Positions 1-8,885 of a stretch of DNA of 40,881 bases are shown in pieces. The notes below the pieces were generated by a model that was given only the letters and a program-made list of their open reading frames with translations, was not told where the DNA came from and made no database searches. The first letter of the stretch is position 1. Every line of letters begins with the position of its first letter. Made by a program: the position numbers and the translations under genes. Source of the DNA: Scybalousia_A sp964626385 (lineage in GTDB: Bacteria; Bacteroidota; Bacteroidia; Bacteroidales; P3); assembly GCA_964626385.1 (NCBI GenBank), contig CAZVEO010000007.1:1-40881 (forward strand). Direction: 5' to 3'.

Positions 1-250
1 CCAAACGCGTGCACACTTTTTATTTGTAACTCATTGATAATCAGTAAACCGATTTCCTTATTTTTTTTGTTAGTTTTGTTAGGTTTTTATGAGTTAGCAT
101 AGGTTGAGATAAGGCAAAGCCTTAAAAAAAAAATAAAGGCTTTGCTCTATCATAACTTATAACAACTTATCATAACCTATGCTAACCTATAAAGTTAACA
201 GCTATGCCCTATAAAACAGGCTGTGCCTGTGCTAACCTATTTAATTGAAA
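1..250. repeat. Dispersed repeat, copy C: 3' end of core plus palindromic flank
   Basis: Bases 1-55 match the right end of the repeat cores at 17261 and 40821, including the inverted third recognition motif (TGATAATCA at 35-43). The rest of the core would lie left of the window. Bases 85-240 are the flank type seen around the other copies: an inverted pair of GTTAGCATAGGTT (near 92) and AACCTATGCTAAC (near 175), a hairpin of GGCAAAGCCTT with AAGGCTTTGC around an A-rich loop (about 113-147), and the small palindrome CAGGCTGTGCCTG at 217-229. No gene is visible. The hairpin could act as a terminator for whatever lies upstream. Confidence 0.85.
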
Positions 251-259
251 AAAATATTG

Positions 260-267
260 TACCTTTG
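260..267 (+). promoter_or_regulatory. Bacteroidota -7 box for mrdA-rodA
   Basis: TACCTTTG followed by CA fits the Bacteroidota -7 consensus TAnnTTTG. No clear -33 TTG lies at the usual distance. Transcription would start near 273 and give a leader of about 30 bases before mrdA. The repeat ends just upstream, so the operon starts directly at the repeat edge. Confidence 0.65.
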
Positions 268-302
268 CACGTCAATTTTTGTAACGTTCGGAAGTTTAGT
301 TA

Positions 303-2219
303 ATGAAAAAAAATTCATCAAAAAGATTTGTAGTTATAGGTATTTTTGTAACAATAGGAATAATTTTCCTTATGCGGTTGCTTTATATACAAATAATAGA
401 TGACACTTATTCTGAACTTGCTAATAGAAACGCTCTTAGATACGTAACTCAATATCCTTCGCGTGGTTTGGTCTATGATAGATATGGCAAATTATTGGTC
501 TATAATGAGGTTGTTTATGACCTTATGGTTATTCCTCGTCAAGTGAAAAATATAGATACAAATGCGTTTTGTAATTTGTTAAATATTAGTAAAGAGGAGT
601 TTATCAAAAAAATGGAGAAAGCAAAAAAATACTCTATGTACACTCCCTCATTTTTTGAAAAACAGATTTTAAAAGAAGACTTTGCTACTTTACAAGAAAA
701 ATTATATTCTTTTCAAGGTTTCTATGCTCAAAAACGTACTATACGCTCCTATCCTGATAGCGTTGCTGCAGCAGTATTGGGTTATATAGGAGAGGTTAAT
801 GAGAAAAAGATAGAGGAGGATTCTTATTACAAACGAGGCGACTACATAGGAATGAGTGGCGTGGAAAAAAGTTATGAGAATATATTAAGGGGTACAAAAG
901 GAAATAAGATAACTCTTGTAGATGTACACAACAGAGAAAAGGGCTCTTTTCAAAACGGAAAATTTGATATTCCTGCCATTGCAGGAGAAAATCTTTATTC
1001 TACCATAGACCTTGAATTGCAAAAATATGCTGAAAAACTTATGTCTAACAAAAGAGGTTCTATTGTTGCCATAGAACCCTCTACAGGAGAAATTCTTTGT
1101 TTTGTTTCTGCTCCTTCTTACGACCCAAATCTTTTGGCCGGCAGACAAAGAGGCAAAAATTATAAAAAACTTGCTGAGGATATTTCCAAACCTCTATTTA
1201 ATAGGGCTTTGATGGCACAATACCCTCCGGGTAGTATTTTTAAAGTTGCTCAAGCATTGGTGGCTTTGGATATGGGAGTAATAGACCCAAATAGCGGTTT
1301 TACTTGTGATAAAGGCTTGGTAGGGTGTCATAATCACCCTTCGGCTACAAGTGTTAAAGACGCTATAAAAATGTCTTGCAACCCTTATTTTTATAGAGTT
1401 TTTCAAAGAGAAATTCAACAACAGAACCCAAAGACAGGAAAAATAGATAGCAAATATGGGCTTTCTCTTTGGACTGAGGCAATGAAACGTATGGGCTTCG
1501 GCACTCGTATGGATATAGATTTGCCAAATGTTGCCAAAGGTTATATTCCCGATACAAGTTTTTACAACAGGTGGTATCCTACTGGGTGGAACTTTCATAC
1601 AATTTACTCCAACAGTATAGGACAAGGCGAGGTTATGGTGGTGCCTATTCAAATGGCCAATTTTGCTGCTTTGGTTGCTAATAGAGGTTGGTATATAACT
1701 CCTCACGTTGTAAAGGCTTTCGGAGATGAGAAGCAACAAAAAGTATACAAAAAATATACAAAGAAACACTATTCTTTTATAGCATCTTCTTGGTGGAGGG
1801 TTGCAGTGGAAGGTATGTGGGGAGTAGTACATTTGCCGGGAGGTACGGGACGTAGAGCGGATGTACCAGATTTAAATGTATGTGGAAAGACAGGTACAGC
1901 AGAAAACATAGGAGCCGACCACTCAGTATTTATTGCCTTTGCACCAAAAGACGAGCCTAAAATAGCAGTATCTGTTTATGTAGAAAATGCACGTGGAGGC
2001 GGTGGAACTTGGGCAGCACCAATAGCGGGGCTTATAATAGAAAAGTATATAAAAAGAGAAGTGGAACGCAAGGAAATAGAACAACAATATATGCAGGCAG
2101 CACCTTGTCAGCCTTTGCCTCTGCAAAGAATAAACACCAAGACAAAAAAGAAAAATACAGCAAATAAAGAGCAAAATACCAATTCTTCTACCTCTCAACC
2201 AACAAACAACAACGAATAA
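303..2219 (+). CDS. mrdA: Penicillin-binding protein 2, peptidoglycan transpeptidase
   Basis: This is the class B transpeptidase that cross-links peptidoglycan during cell elongation, working with RodA in the inner membrane. It has one N-terminal membrane anchor (about residues 9-29), a PBP dimerisation domain (about 45-215) and the transpeptidase domain with all three active-site motifs: SIFK at 311-314 (nucleophile Ser311), SCN at 358-360 and KTG at 529-531. Its 638 residues are normal for the family, and the last 40 or so are a low-complexity Lys/Asn/Thr/Gln tail. It is followed 19 bases later by rodA, the usual pair. In many Bacteroidota mreBCD lies directly upstream, but here a repeat and a separate promoter occupy that position. 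Confidence 0.96.
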   Translation: MKKNSSKRFVVIGIFVTIGIIFLMRLLYIQIIDDTYSELANRNALRYVTQYPSRGLVYDRYGKLLVYNEVVYDLMVIPRQVKNIDTNAFCNLLNISKEEFIKKMEKAKKYSMYTPSFFEKQILKEDFATLQEKLYSFQGFYAQKRTIRSYPDSVAAAVLGYIGEVNEKKIEEDSYYKRGDYIGMSGVEKSYENILRGTKGNKITLVDVHNREKGSFQNGKFDIPAIAGENLYSTIDLELQKYAEKLMSNKRGSIVAIEPSTGEILCFVSAPSYDPNLLAGRQRGKNYKKLAEDISKPLFNRALMAQYPPGSIFKVAQALVALDMGVIDPNSGFTCDKGLVGCHNHPSATSVKDAIKMSCNPYFYRVFQREIQQQNPKTGKIDSKYGLSLWTEAMKRMGFGTRMDIDLPNVAKGYIPDTSFYNRWYPTGWNFHTIYSNSIGQGEVMVVPIQMANFAALVANRGWYITPHVVKAFGDEKQQKVYKKYTKKHYSFIASSWWRVAVEGMWGVVHLPGGTGRRADVPDLNVCGKTGTAENIGADHSVFIAFAPKDEPKIAVSVYVENARGGGGTWAAPIAGLIIEKYIKREVERKEIEQQYMQAAPCQPLPLQRINTKTKKKNTANKEQNTNSSTSQPTNNNE

Positions 2220-2238
2220 TTTATAACAAAACAAAGAC

Positions 2239-3507
2239 ATGGATAAGAAAGCACAAGGGATAATAAAAAATATAGAATGGAGAGTTGTTATAGCTTTTTT
2301 GTTTTTGATTTTGACCGGTTGGATTAGTATTTATGCTGCGGTTTATGATGGGGAACGTTCTAATATTTTTGACTTTTCTTGTAGATATGGCAAACAGTTG
2401 GTTTGGATAGTAGCAGCGATGGTTATTGCTATGTTTGTTATGGTTACCGACCCAAAATTTTTCTCTCAAACCTCTTATCTAATCTATGCCATCTGTATAG
2501 GAATGTTATTAATTGTCCTCGTTACAGGTTCAGTTACCAAAGGAGCAAGGAGCTGGTTGGGGGTCGGTGAATTTGGAATACAACCCTCAGAATTTGCCAA
2601 ACCTGCGACAGCTTTAGCCTTAGCAAAATATCTTTCAACCATAAATGTAGATATGAGCAAATGGCAAACCAAACTGACAGCCATAGGAATTGTTGTTTTG
2701 CCTATGCTTTTGGTACTTTTGCAAAACGATACAGGCTCGGCTTTAGTCTTTCTTTCTTTTATATTTGTATTGTTTAGAGAGGGACTTTCTTTATATGTTT
2801 TGATTTTTGGAGCAGTAGCAATATTATTGTTCATACTTGCATTGCTTTTTAACCCTTATATTCTATCAGCAATATTGGTAGCAACGATTCTTATAACATA
2901 TTTTATAGTACATAGACACAATCGCAAAACCAAGTTTATTTATTTTCTTGGTATATTGGTTTTCTGTGTTACTGTTGTTTTTGGAGTAAGATTTGGTTAC
3001 AATGAGGTTCTAGGCTCACATCAAAAAGACCGTATTGAGGTTTTGCTCGGACAAAAGCAAGATTTTAAAGGAGTAGGTTACAATGTAAATCAATCAAAAA
3101 TAGCCATAGGCTCAGGTGGATTGTTAGGTAAGGGCTTTTTGCAAGGTACTCAAACAAAATTTAATTTTGTACCTGAACAAGATACCGATTTTATATTCTG
3201 TACCATAGGAGAGGAATGGGGCTTTGTTGGTAGCATTATTATCGTTTTTGTATTTGTATGGTTGTGCGTCAAAATCATAAAAATGGCAGAGCGTCAGCGG
3301 AGTAACTTTGCAAGAATATACGGTTATGGTATTGCCGGAATAATATTTTTTCATTTCTTTGTAAATATAGGTATGACCATAGGGCTTCTACCTGTTATAG
3401 GAATACCTTTACCTTTTATCTCTTATGGTGGCTCTTCCCTTTGGGCTTTTACTCTTATGCTGTTTATATTTATAAGACAAGACTCGGCTCGAAACGAACT
3501 TATGTAA
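2239..3507 (+). CDS. rodA: RodA, SEDS-family peptidoglycan glycosyltransferase
   Basis: A polytopic membrane enzyme of the SEDS family that polymerises glycan strands from lipid II for cell elongation, in complex with PBP2. The protein is hydrophobic throughout, with about ten membrane segments. The SEDS signature GARSWLGVGEFGIQPSEFAK is at residues 102-121, and the C-terminal PFISYGGSSL motif is near 393. The length of 422 residues is slightly long, with an extra hydrophobic stretch around 185-240. It lies 19 bases after mrdA and is almost certainly cotranscribed with it. The following 270 bases hold the rho promoter and leader. Confidence 0.96.
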   Translation: MDKKAQGIIKNIEWRVVIAFLFLILTGWISIYAAVYDGERSNIFDFSCRYGKQLVWIVAAMVIAMFVMVTDPKFFSQTSYLIYAICIGMLLIVLVTGSVTKGARSWLGVGEFGIQPSEFAKPATALALAKYLSTINVDMSKWQTKLTAIGIVVLPMLLVLLQNDTGSALVFLSFIFVLFREGLSLYVLIFGAVAILLFILALLFNPYILSAILVATILITYFIVHRHNRKTKFIYFLGILVFCVTVVFGVRFGYNEVLGSHQKDRIEVLLGQKQDFKGVGYNVNQSKIAIGSGGLLGKGFLQGTQTKFNFVPEQDTDFIFCTIGEEWGFVGSIIIVFVFVWLCVKIIKMAERQRSNFARIYGYGIAGIIFFHFFVNIGMTIGLLPVIGIPLPFISYGGSSLWAFTLMLFIFIRQDSARNELM

Positions 3508-3526
3508 AAAAAATATAAAAAAATTG

Positions 3527-3556
3527 TTGCTGTTATAAAATATCATTGTAAATTTG
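3527..3556 (+). promoter_or_regulatory. Bacteroidota promoter for rho with long leader
   Basis: TTG at 3527-3529, a 19-base spacer and TAAATTTG at 3549-3556 form a full consensus promoter. Transcription would start near 3563, giving a leader of about 215 bases before the rho start codon. Within it are a possible 11-codon reading frame (3571-3606) with no clear ribosome site, and the short palindrome CATCAGTCTGATG near 3742. rho is attenuated through its leader in other bacteria, so a regulatory leader is plausible but only inferred here. Confidence 0.75.
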
Positions 3557-3777
3557 CATTCTCAAAAGTGATGAGACTTGGTATTGAGAATAATTCTTTT
3601 AGATAAGGAAGTTAGTTGTAATAATATAGGATGGTAGAGCGTAGATAATAAAGATAAAGTCTTCTTTGGATTTGAGATAAAGTTTGAGTTTTTTATTTTT
3701 ATAAAAAAATTTCCCATAAGAAATAAATTAATAATAAAGCATCAGTCTGATGTTTTGTGTAATTAAAATAAGTATTT

Positions 3778-5619
3778 ATGTTTTATAATAAGGCGACACT
3801 TGAGACTAAAACTATAGAAGAACTCAGAGCTATAGCAGAGTCTATGAATATTGCAAAAACTAAACGCTTGAACGAACAAGAGTTAGTGTATTCCATACTT
3901 GATTATCAGGCTTCACACCCTGACACAGAAACTCTTAATAGTGAAAAGCAAATTGTAAAGAGAAGACGTGGAAGACCATCTAAAAAGGAAAGCATGGAAA
4001 ATCAAACAAACTCATCTAATCCAAACACAGAGCAAAGACATGCTCGCACTCGTTTGCGACCAAAGCCTGTTGCAGAGTCAAATATTAAAACGGCTAAAAC
4101 AGAAATTACCTCTTCTACTCTTGCCGATGCAAAAAAACAAATAATACAGGAACTAAATACGGCAAAACTACCCGAAATTCCATCTATTGAAAACATAACA
4201 CTACCTGATTTTAATCCAAGTAGAGTAACAAATACTATAACAGAGCAAAAACAAACTGCTGAACAAGTACAACCAAAAAGAAAAGTTGGTAGACCAAAAA
4301 AAATACTAACCGAGCAAGAGGTTATAAATAAATTGGTAAATGCAGATTTGTACCCAACAGAAAAACCAATTCAAAGACCTGCTAATTTGGAACAGACTCC
4401 AATAAATAAACCTATAAAAGAGCCTACACCATCTCCAATCAACAGACCAAAACCTCACAACAATGAGAACACTTCAAGCAACTACAACACTACCGTTGAC
4501 CTTACAGGTATGGTTGAAGCAGAAGGTGTGCTTGAGGTTATGCCTGATGGTTATGGTTTTTTGCGTTCAAGTGATTATAACTACTTAAACTCACCAGATG
4601 ATATATATATTTCTCAATCACAAATAAAGTTTTTTGCCCTAAAAACAGGAGATACCCTTTCTGGCTTTATACGTCCTCCAAAGGAAAATGAAAAATATTT
4701 CCCTATGGTTAAACTTACTTTGGTTAATGGACGCAGACCAGAAAGTATAAAAGACAGAATACCTTTTGATTACTTGACTCCTTTGTTTCCTGAGGAAAAA
4801 TTTAAACTCACAGGACATAAAGCAGAATCTATTTCCACTCGTATTATAGATTTATTCACACCTATAGGCAAAGGACAAAGAGCATTGATAGTTGCTCCTC
4901 CTAAAACAGGAAAAACTATACTTCTAAAAGAAATAGCAAACGCCATTGCTGCCAATCACCCAAATGTTTATCTTATAGTGTTGCTTATAGATGAAAGACC
5001 CGAGGAGGTTACTGATATGCAACGTACAGTAAACGCCGAGGTTATTGCTTCTACCTTTGATGAGCCGGCGGATAGGCATGTAAAAATAGCAAACATTGTT
5101 TTAGAAAAAGCAAAACGTATGACAGAATGTGGGCATGATGTTGTTATAGTTTTGGACTCTATTACAAGATTGGCTCGTGCTTACAATACTGTTGCTCCTG
5201 CAAGCGGTAAGGTGTTGAGCGGTGGTGTTGAGGCAAACGCATTGCAAAAACCTAAAAGATTTTTCGGAGCGGCAAGAAACATAGAAAATGGAGGTTCTTT
5301 AACCATTATAGCGACAGCTTTAATAGAAACAGGGTCTAAAATGGACGAAGTAATTTTTGAGGAATTTAAAGGAACTGGAAATATGGAGTTGCAGTTGGAT
5401 AGAAAACTAGCTAACAAACGTATTTACCCTGCGGTTGATTTGGTTGCTTCTTCTACCCGAAGGGATGATTTGTTGCTAACTGAAAACGTTCTTTCTCGTA
5501 TGTTAGTGCTTAGAAACTATATTTCCGATATGACACCTTCTGAGGCAATGACCTTGATGAAAGACAGAATGAGTGTAACTCGCACAAATGAAGAGTTTCT
5601 TCTTAATATGAATTCATAA
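3778..5619 (+). CDS. rho: Transcription termination factor Rho with long disordered insert
   Basis: Hexameric RNA-dependent ATPase that ends transcription. The Rho N-terminal helical domain is at about residues 4-47, the cold-shock RNA-binding domain at 246-320, and the RecA-like motor at 345-600. Walker A is APPKTGKT (373-380), Walker B VVIVLD (455-460), and the conserved SGGVEANALQKPKRFFGAARN stretch follows (481-501). Length is 613 against about 420 in E. coli. The extra part is a polar, Pro/Asn/Thr/Lys-rich insert (about 50-240) carrying two AT-hook-like motifs, RRRGRPSKK (62-70) and KRKVGRPKK (167-175). Bacteroides Rho also has a disordered insert, shown in B. thetaiotaomicron to drive phase separation. 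The gene is preceded by its own promoter and followed 23 bases later by glyS. Confidence 0.96.
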   Translation: MFYNKATLETKTIEELRAIAESMNIAKTKRLNEQELVYSILDYQASHPDTETLNSEKQIVKRRRGRPSKKESMENQTNSSNPNTEQRHARTRLRPKPVAESNIKTAKTEITSSTLADAKKQIIQELNTAKLPEIPSIENITLPDFNPSRVTNTITEQKQTAEQVQPKRKVGRPKKILTEQEVINKLVNADLYPTEKPIQRPANLEQTPINKPIKEPTPSPINRPKPHNNENTSSNYNTTVDLTGMVEAEGVLEVMPDGYGFLRSSDYNYLNSPDDIYISQSQIKFFALKTGDTLSGFIRPPKENEKYFPMVKLTLVNGRRPESIKDRIPFDYLTPLFPEEKFKLTGHKAESISTRIIDLFTPIGKGQRALIVAPPKTGKTILLKEIANAIAANHPNVYLIVLLIDERPEEVTDMQRTVNAEVIASTFDEPADRHVKIANIVLEKAKRMTECGHDVVIVLDSITRLARAYNTVAPASGKVLSGGVEANALQKPKRFFGAARNIENGGSLTIIATALIETGSKMDEVIFEEFKGTGNMELQLDRKLANKRIYPAVDLVASSTRRDDLLLTENVLSRMLVLRNYISDMTPSEAMTLMKDRMSVTRTNEEFLLNMNS

Positions 5620-5642
5620 ACAACTAACTCACATTTATTATC

Positions 5643-7151
5643 ATGACAAATACAGAAGATTTTTTTAAAAAGATAACCTCGCACGCAAAGGAATATGGTT
5701 TTGTATTCCAGTCAAGCGAATTATATGACGGACTTTCTGCTGTTTATGATTATGGACCAAACGGAGTCGAGTTAAAAAATAATATCAAACACTATTGGTG
5801 GAAAGCAATGACTCAAATGCACGAAAACATTGTAGGAATTGATTCTGCTGTTTTTATGCACCCAAAAATTTGGAAAGCAAGCGGACACGTTGATGCTTTT
5901 AACGACCCACTTATAGACAACAAAGACAGCAAAAAACGTTATCGTGCTGATGTTTTGATAGAAGACCATATAGCAAAGATAGAAGAGAAAATCAATAAAG
6001 AAATAACTAAGGCAAAGAAACGTTTCGGAGATAATTTTAATGAAGAGCAGTTTCTTGCAACAAGCGAAAGAGTTAAGGGATATAAAGAGCAAATAGAAAG
6101 CATACATAAGCGTTTTTCCGACCTTATGAATGCCAACGATTTGAAAGGACTTAGGGAATTGATAATAGAGTTGGAAATTGCTTGTCCTATATCTGGAACA
6201 AGAAATTGGACAGATGTGCGTCAATTCAATCTTATGTTTGCTACCAAAATAGGAAGTTTGAGCGAGGATAGTGATACCATTTATTTGAGACCCGAAACAG
6301 CCCAAGGAATATTTGTCAACTACCTCAACGTACAAAAAACAGGTAGAATGAAAATTCCTTTTGGTATTGCCCAAATTGGTAAAGCATTTCGTAATGAAAT
6401 AGTTGCACGTCAGTTTATTTTCAGAATGAGAGAATTTGAACAAATGGAAATGGAGTTTTTCTGCCGTCCTGGTACTGAAATGCAATGGTTTGAGTATTGG
6501 AAACAAGAGCGTATGAATTGGCATCTTTCTCTTGGTATTCCAAAAGAAAAATATCGTTATCACGACCACGAAAAACTAGCTCACTATGCCAACGCCGCAA
6601 CAGATATAGAGTTTGAATTTCCTTTTGGTTTTAAAGAATTGGAAGGCATACATTCAAGAACAGATTTTGACCTTAAACGTCATCAAGAATACTCGGGCAA
6701 AAAAATACAATATTTTGATAGTGAAATAAATGAAAGTTATACTCCTTATTGCGTAGAAACTTCTATTGGTTTGGACAGGACATTTCTTGCTGTTTTGTCT
6801 TATGCTTATACAGAAGAAACTTTGGAAGACTCTTCTCAAAGAGTAGTTTTGAAACTTCCTAAAATGTTGGCACCTTATCGTTGTGCTGTTTTGCCTTTGG
6901 TAAATAAAGACGGACTACCCGAGATATCAAGAAGGATTTGCGATGATTTAAAACTTTCTTTCCGTACTCACTACGAGGAGAAAGATACCATAGGCAAACG
7001 TTATCGTAGACACGATGCCATAGGCACTCCTTATTGTATTACCGTAGATTCTCAAACAGCACAAGACGAAAGCGTAACCATAAGAGAAAGAGATACCATG
7101 CAGCAAGAACGTGTAAACATCTCTCAAATAAAAGATTTTATATCGAAGTAA
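5643..7151 (+). CDS. glyS: Glycyl-tRNA synthetase, single-chain dimeric type
   Basis: Charges tRNA-Gly with glycine. It is the alpha-2 type class II enzyme found in Bacteroidota, archaea and eukaryotes, not the alpha/beta tetramer of E. coli. The class II core is clear: WKASGHVDAFNDP near residue 79, RPETAQGIFVNY near 216, the motif 2 loop with FRNEI near 249 and MREFEQMEMEFF near 262, and motif 3 with GLDRTFLAVL near 377. The anticodon-binding domain follows (about 405-500), ending with the nucleotide-like motif RYRRHDAIGTPYC. Its 502 residues are normal. It lies 23 bases after rho and may share its transcript; a strong terminator follows at 7175. Confidence 0.96.
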   Translation: MTNTEDFFKKITSHAKEYGFVFQSSELYDGLSAVYDYGPNGVELKNNIKHYWWKAMTQMHENIVGIDSAVFMHPKIWKASGHVDAFNDPLIDNKDSKKRYRADVLIEDHIAKIEEKINKEITKAKKRFGDNFNEEQFLATSERVKGYKEQIESIHKRFSDLMNANDLKGLRELIIELEIACPISGTRNWTDVRQFNLMFATKIGSLSEDSDTIYLRPETAQGIFVNYLNVQKTGRMKIPFGIAQIGKAFRNEIVARQFIFRMREFEQMEMEFFCRPGTEMQWFEYWKQERMNWHLSLGIPKEKYRYHDHEKLAHYANAATDIEFEFPFGFKELEGIHSRTDFDLKRHQEYSGKKIQYFDSEINESYTPYCVETSIGLDRTFLAVLSYAYTEETLEDSSQRVVLKLPKMLAPYRCAVLPLVNKDGLPEISRRICDDLKLSFRTHYEEKDTIGKRYRRHDAIGTPYCITVDSQTAQDESVTIRERDTMQQERVNISQIKDFISK

Positions 7152-7174
7152 GTTTCTTTTTACACAAAAAAAAG

Positions 7175-7215
7175 AAGTTGGAGTTATTTCTAAATAATAG
7201 TTCCAACTTTTTTTA
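7175..7215 (+). terminator. Intrinsic terminator after glyS
   Basis: AAGTTGGA (7175-7182) pairs with TCCAACTT (7202-7209), with further A/T pairing inside (GTTATTT with AAATAAT), followed by a T run. The A run on the other side lets it also serve the convergent apt gene. Confidence 0.85.
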
Positions 7216-7244
7216 TTTGTTTTACTTACTTGATTAATTATATT

Positions 7245-7811
7245 CTATATTTCATAGACGCTTGTGATAGGTATATTGAGAGAACTGAGAACATCTTTAC
7301 CGCAAAGGTCATTAAGTATGATATAAAATTTGCAGTCCTTTACTTTGAAAGAATATCCCTCCACCTTAATATTTTCTATATATGATATAAAGGCTTTCGT
7401 AGTACCTCCCGTAGCAAGTATATCATCAAAAAAAGTTATCGGTATTATATTGTCCTCGCACTTATGAGTCTGCAAGTAACAGTTTATAGCTTGTTTTAGA
7501 TGATGTAAGGAAAAACATAAAGCATCATCACCATATTCTTTTTGATAACTAAACGTATATAATTTTCCCGGCAATTTGTTGGGCTTTCTCAAAGGCACAG
7601 AAAGTTTAGGATTTATATGTCCATAAAATAAAAAACCTCTTGCCTCCGGTACAAAAACAACACTATCGTCAAACCTACCGCTAAACTTTTGCTCAAAATC
7701 TTGCGGATAAAATTCTCTTAATATGGGAAATATATCTATAAAACTTACACCCTTTGCAGGATAGTCTTTATGTGTGCATTTTTCTAAAAAATCTTCCTCT
7801 AATTTTGCCAT
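7245..7811 (-). CDS. apt: Adenine phosphoribosyltransferase-like protein
   Basis: Type I phosphoribosyltransferase that most likely joins adenine and PRPP to make AMP (purine salvage). It has the features typical of APRT: DYPAKGVSFIDIFPIL near residue 16 (like FPxxGIxFRDIxPLL), PEARGFLF near 55, LRKPNKLPG near 73, and the PRPP-binding loop ITFFDDILATGGTTKA near 124. Its 188 residues are near the normal size, with a slightly divergent C-terminus. It stands alone on the minus strand, convergent with glyS and sharing its terminator. A near-consensus -7 box (GAACTTTG, 7867-7874) lies upstream. Another purine or pyrimidine phosphoribosyltransferase is possible but less likely. Confidence 0.85.
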   Translation of the reverse strand: MAKLEEDFLEKCTHKDYPAKGVSFIDIFPILREFYPQDFEQKFSGRFDDSVVFVPEARGFLFYGHINPKLSVPLRKPNKLPGKLYTFSYQKEYGDDALCFSLHHLKQAINCYLQTHKCEDNIIPITFFDDILATGGTTKAFISYIENIKVEGYSFKVKDCKFYIILNDLCGKDVLSSLNIPITSVYEI

Positions 7812-7992
7812 AACTCTAACAAATTTCGCTTTTCAAAACGCAAGTTTTCTTTTTTTATTGTCAAAGCAAAGTTCTTTATGAGAGATAAAAATTTTATAAC
7901 ACATGCAAACTTATTAGAACCTATTTGTATCTATTTAAAATTTTTCTTTCTTTTTTGCGTTAGTAGTGGGTGTAATAAAGTAAAAAAGAATT

Positions 7993-8880
7993 ATGAAGCG
8001 TTTACTTATATTATTATTATTTGTTATAAGTTGCTGTATAACTAAAGGACAAGATATTATAGTAGGGTCTTATAATATAAGGTGTATTATGCACTCAGAC
8101 AAAGCCAAAGGAGATATCTGGGAAAATCGTTACCCAAAACTCTGTGCTCAAATAAATTTTGTAGAACCTGATATATTTGGCTCTCAAGAGGCTTCTCACA
8201 AGCAATTGAAACAAATGCTAAGTATCTTAAAAGATTATTCTTATATAGGCGTAGGAAGAGATAACGGGAAAAATAAAGGAGAGCATTCAGCCATATTTTA
8301 CAACAAAACAAAATATGAATTGTTAGACAAGGGTAATTTTTGGCTTAATGAGTCGCCCGATAAACCTATTATAGGCTGGGATGCGGCTAAGGTTAGAATT
8401 TGCTCTTGGGGAAAATTCAAAGAAAAAACTTCGGGCAAAACGTTGTTTTTCTTTAATCTTCATTTAGACCACAAAGGCAAAGAAGCAATAGAAAAAGGAA
8501 GCCTTTTGGTTTTGGAAAAAATAAAAGAAATAGCAAAAGATAGTCCCATAATACTTACAGGAGATTTTAATAGCGACCAAAACAGCCCTGCCTACACAAT
8601 TATTTCTCAATCAGGTTTTTTGTTTGATTCTTATACTTTGACAAACAATATTTTTGCAGAAAATGGAACTTACAATGCTTTCAACCCCGATAAAAAAACA
8701 AATAGACGTATAGACCACGTTTTTATATCTAAGGACTTTTTGGTGAGGAACTATGCTGTTTTGACCGATGGTTATTGGACAGAGAACACAGATAAAAAGA
8801 CAAAAGACGATAATCCTTTTATAAAAAGAACTTTTTCTGACCATTATCCTGTATTTGTTAAGTTAAAATTTAATAAATAA
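7993..8880 (+). CDS. Secreted endonuclease/exonuclease/phosphatase-family hydrolase
   Basis: A metal-dependent phosphoesterase of the DNase I-like (EEP) fold. A signal sequence (residues 1-19, ending near KGQ) sends it across the inner membrane; because of Cys14-Cys15 it might instead be a lipoprotein. The family motifs are in order: SYNIRC (27-32), the metal-binding Glu in FGSQEASHK (about 61), NLHLDHKG (about 156), GDFNSDQNSPAY (about 193) and the terminal SDHYPV (about 286). The substrate could be nucleic acid, a phospholipid or a sugar phosphate and cannot be told from sequence. It is the first gene of a tight trio (5-base gap to the glycosyltransferase). Confidence 0.88.
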   Translation: MKRLLILLLFVISCCITKGQDIIVGSYNIRCIMHSDKAKGDIWENRYPKLCAQINFVEPDIFGSQEASHKQLKQMLSILKDYSYIGVGRDNGKNKGEHSAIFYNKTKYELLDKGNFWLNESPDKPIIGWDAAKVRICSWGKFKEKTSGKTLFFFNLHLDHKGKEAIEKGSLLVLEKIKEIAKDSPIILTGDFNSDQNSPAYTIISQSGFLFDSYTLTNNIFAENGTYNAFNPDKKTNRRIDHVFISKDFLVRNYAVLTDGYWTENTDKKTKDDNPFIKRTFSDHYPVFVKLKFNK

Positions 8881-8885
8881 ACTGA

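Noticed and set aside
1194..1832. 212-codon frame antisense to mrdA
   Set aside because: Shadow of the transpeptidase domain; no promoter or recognisable protein.
5772..6569. 265-codon frame antisense to glyS
   Set aside because: It lies fully inside a conserved gene on the other strand, shows no family resemblance and is a shadow of codon bias.
7034..7237. 67-codon plus frame overlapping the end of glyS and its terminator
   Set aside because: It runs through the terminator hairpin and has no ribosome site or protein resemblance.
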